From Mycetohabitans endofungorum (lineage in GTDB: Bacteria; Pseudomonadota; Gammaproteobacteria; Burkholderiales; Burkholderiaceae), in contig NZ_CP132744.1 in NCBI RefSeq assembly GCF_037477895.1, positions 186,001 to 250,000 of the forward strand: 64,000 nucleotides of DNA, read 5' to 3'. Numbering within the stretch: the stretch's first letter is position 1; each line of letters opens with the position of its first letter. This document shows, piece by piece, positions 62,771-64,000 of the stretch. Below the pieces are notes generated by a model. It searched no databases and was not told where the DNA came from. It saw only the letters and a program-made list of their open reading frames with translations. The translations under genes were made by a program, and so were the position numbers.

Positions 62771-64000
62771 GTGAAAAAGAAGATACCCGTGCGCGTTCAC
62801 CGAGTATATCGTGCGGTCACAGGCGCGTTGACGGCGGCGCTCTTTGTCGTGTGCGGCAGCGCTTTTGCGGTACGGTCGCTACCTGGCGCCGTGCCGTCCG
62901 ATCCGGACCAGATATTCATGCAGCTTCGTGAGGCGGCACGCAGGAACGACGCGGCCGGCGCTGCACGGCTGGCGGCATTGATTCCCGATTATCCCGCTGC
63001 GTCGTATCTGACGTACTTCCAGATCAAGCCCACGTTGTTCGATGACCAGGGCCACGCGCGTGTCGATGCGGATGACGCACCGGTGCTCGATTTCTTGTCG
63101 CGCTACGATGGCCAGGCGATTGCGGAGCGGATGCGCAGCGATTACCTTGCGGTGCTCGGCGCGCGCCATGATTGGCGCAATTTCGACGCCCAATATGCGC
63201 GGTTTGTGCTCGACGACGATACGCAGATCAAATGCTACGCGCTCGAGTCCAAGGCAGCACGGCGCCAGGATGTCGCCGATGCGGCGCGTGCGCTGCTCGT
63301 CGAGCCTAAATGGTATGGTGACGGCTGCATCGACCTGATCACCGATTTGGCGCAGCGCGGCCAGTTCAGCGCCGATGACGTATGGGCGCAGATTCGGCTG
63401 GCGCTCGAGCAAGGCTACTCGAGTCTGGCGTCCAAGCTTGTCGAGGCGCTCGGCAGCGACCGGCCCGATTCAGTGCTGTACGAGCAGGCGACGTCGTCTC
63501 CGCCGCTGTATCTGGCGCGCGGGATGGCGCCGAATACGCCGGCACACCAATTGGCGTTGGTCGCGATCACGGCGATGGCACGCAATGATCCCGTGCTAGC
63601 CGCGACGACCTTCGCGTCGGTCAGTGAAGCGCTTACCCCCCAGGAGCGGGCGCTTGGTTGGGGAACAATTGCATACCAGGGCGCCATCAAGCGGCTGCCG
63701 GCGGCCGCGCACTGGTACCGCCTGACGACCGGTGCGCTGTTGAGCCCGCCGTCTTACGAATGGCGGGTGCGCAGTGCATTGATGGTTGGCGACTGGGCCA
63801 TGGTGCGCTGGAGCATTGAGCAGATGCCGCCGAGGTTGCGCGCGCAGCCCGCGTGGGTCTACTGGCATGCCCGTGCGCTGGCGCAGGCCGGCGACAAGGA
63901 AGCTGCAGCGCAGGAATACGAATCGATCGCATCGCAGTTCCACTTCTACGGTCAATTGGCCGCGGAGGAACTCGGCCGCAAGACGACGGTTCCACCGCGC
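62771..64000 (+). CDS. slt: Soluble lytic murein transglycosylase, N-terminal part (cut by window edge)
   Basis: This is a periplasmic enzyme that cleaves peptidoglycan with formation of 1,6-anhydromuramic acid. The frame is open from GTG 62771 to the window end (410 codons). The start gives MKKKIPVRVHRVYRAVTGAL and a hydrophobic core ending GSAFA, a good signal peptide. The next 380 residues are the alpha-superhelical U domain of Slt70-like enzymes (LREAARRNDAAGAARLAALI, then YPAASYLTYFQIK, and later AAHWYRL and VYWHARALAQAGDKEAA). The catalytic SLT domain is expected beyond 64000. No strong ribosome site is seen before the GTG. Confidence 0.88.
   Translation, partial: MKKKIPVRVHRVYRAVTGALTAALFVVCGSAFAVRSLPGAVPSDPDQIFMQLREAARRNDAAGAARLAALIPDYPAASYLTYFQIKPTLFDDQGHARVDADDAPVLDFLSRYDGQAIAERMRSDYLAVLGARHDWRNFDAQYARFVLDDDTQIKCYALESKAARRQDVADAARALLVEPKWYGDGCIDLITDLAQRGQFSADDVWAQIRLALEQGYSSLASKLVEALGSDRPDSVLYEQATSSPPLYLARGMAPNTPAHQLALVAITAMARNDPVLAATTFASVSEALTPQERALGWGTIAYQGAIKRLPAAAHWYRLTTGALLSPPSYEWRVRSALMVGDWAMVRWSIEQMPPRLRAQPAWVYWHARALAQAGDKEAAAQEYESIASQFHFYGQLAAEELGRKTTVPPR

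Overview
The window looks like a chromosomal segment of a Burkholderia-type betaproteobacterium. The signs are high GC, the linked blocks hslVU-dksA-cobW, lpxL-dapF-DUF484-xerC and SAH riboswitch-ahcY-holin-metF, a BPSS1780-type membrane protein and a RegAB-type redox two-component pair. Several pseudogenes, degraded insertion sequences and one large NRPS gene fit a shrinking, host-associated genome such as Mycetohabitans. That genus assignment is inference, not proof.

Layout. 1-12085 is housekeeping: the 5' part of argB (runs off the left edge), regB-regA, then a long minus-strand series lpxL, dapF, DUF484, xerC, rlmI, cobW-type GTPase, dksA, hslV, hslU. metK follows at 12339 behind a structured leader and ends at a strong terminator. 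Next come a BPSS1780-type membrane protein, an amino-acid permease, a small conserved-looking protein and an SrkA-type kinase. 17841-21593 is a Fur-boxed iron locus (Fiu-like TonB receptor, PiuC, PepSY membrane protein).

21676-42750 is an accessory island. From left to right it holds a decayed IS3-type element, the first 214 codons of an NRPS gene cut off by an intact IS3/IS407-type element, a relic of a further NRPS promoter and start, a PanP-like PLP decarboxylase (aspartate to beta-alanine), a dead GNAT gene, and an intact 4513-residue four-module NRPS with a thioesterase. The hand-read specificity code of NRPS module 1 matches the beta-alanine type, so the decarboxylase next door probably makes the substrate of module 1. 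Module 4 reads as serine. The island ends in a 42-codon stub of a NodU/CmcH-type carbamoyltransferase fused to an lrgB gene that has two frameshifts.

43399-53428 returns to core genes: an SAH riboswitch and ahcY, a holin-like membrane protein, metF, a complete dipeptide ABC transporter (dppA, B, C, D, F) and a TraB/GumN protein. 53610-62109 is a pyroglutamate locus: pcp, DUF979, DUF969, the 5-oxoprolinase genes pxpA, pxpC and pxpB, and a divergent winged-helix regulator. An unrecognised 902-residue protein with hydrophobic hairpins and a Fur-like box lies between pcp and DUF979 in the opposite orientation. The window closes with 5-formyltetrahydrofolate cyclo-ligase and the start of a soluble lytic transglycosylase (runs off the right edge).

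No tRNA, rRNA or CRISPR array was recognised.
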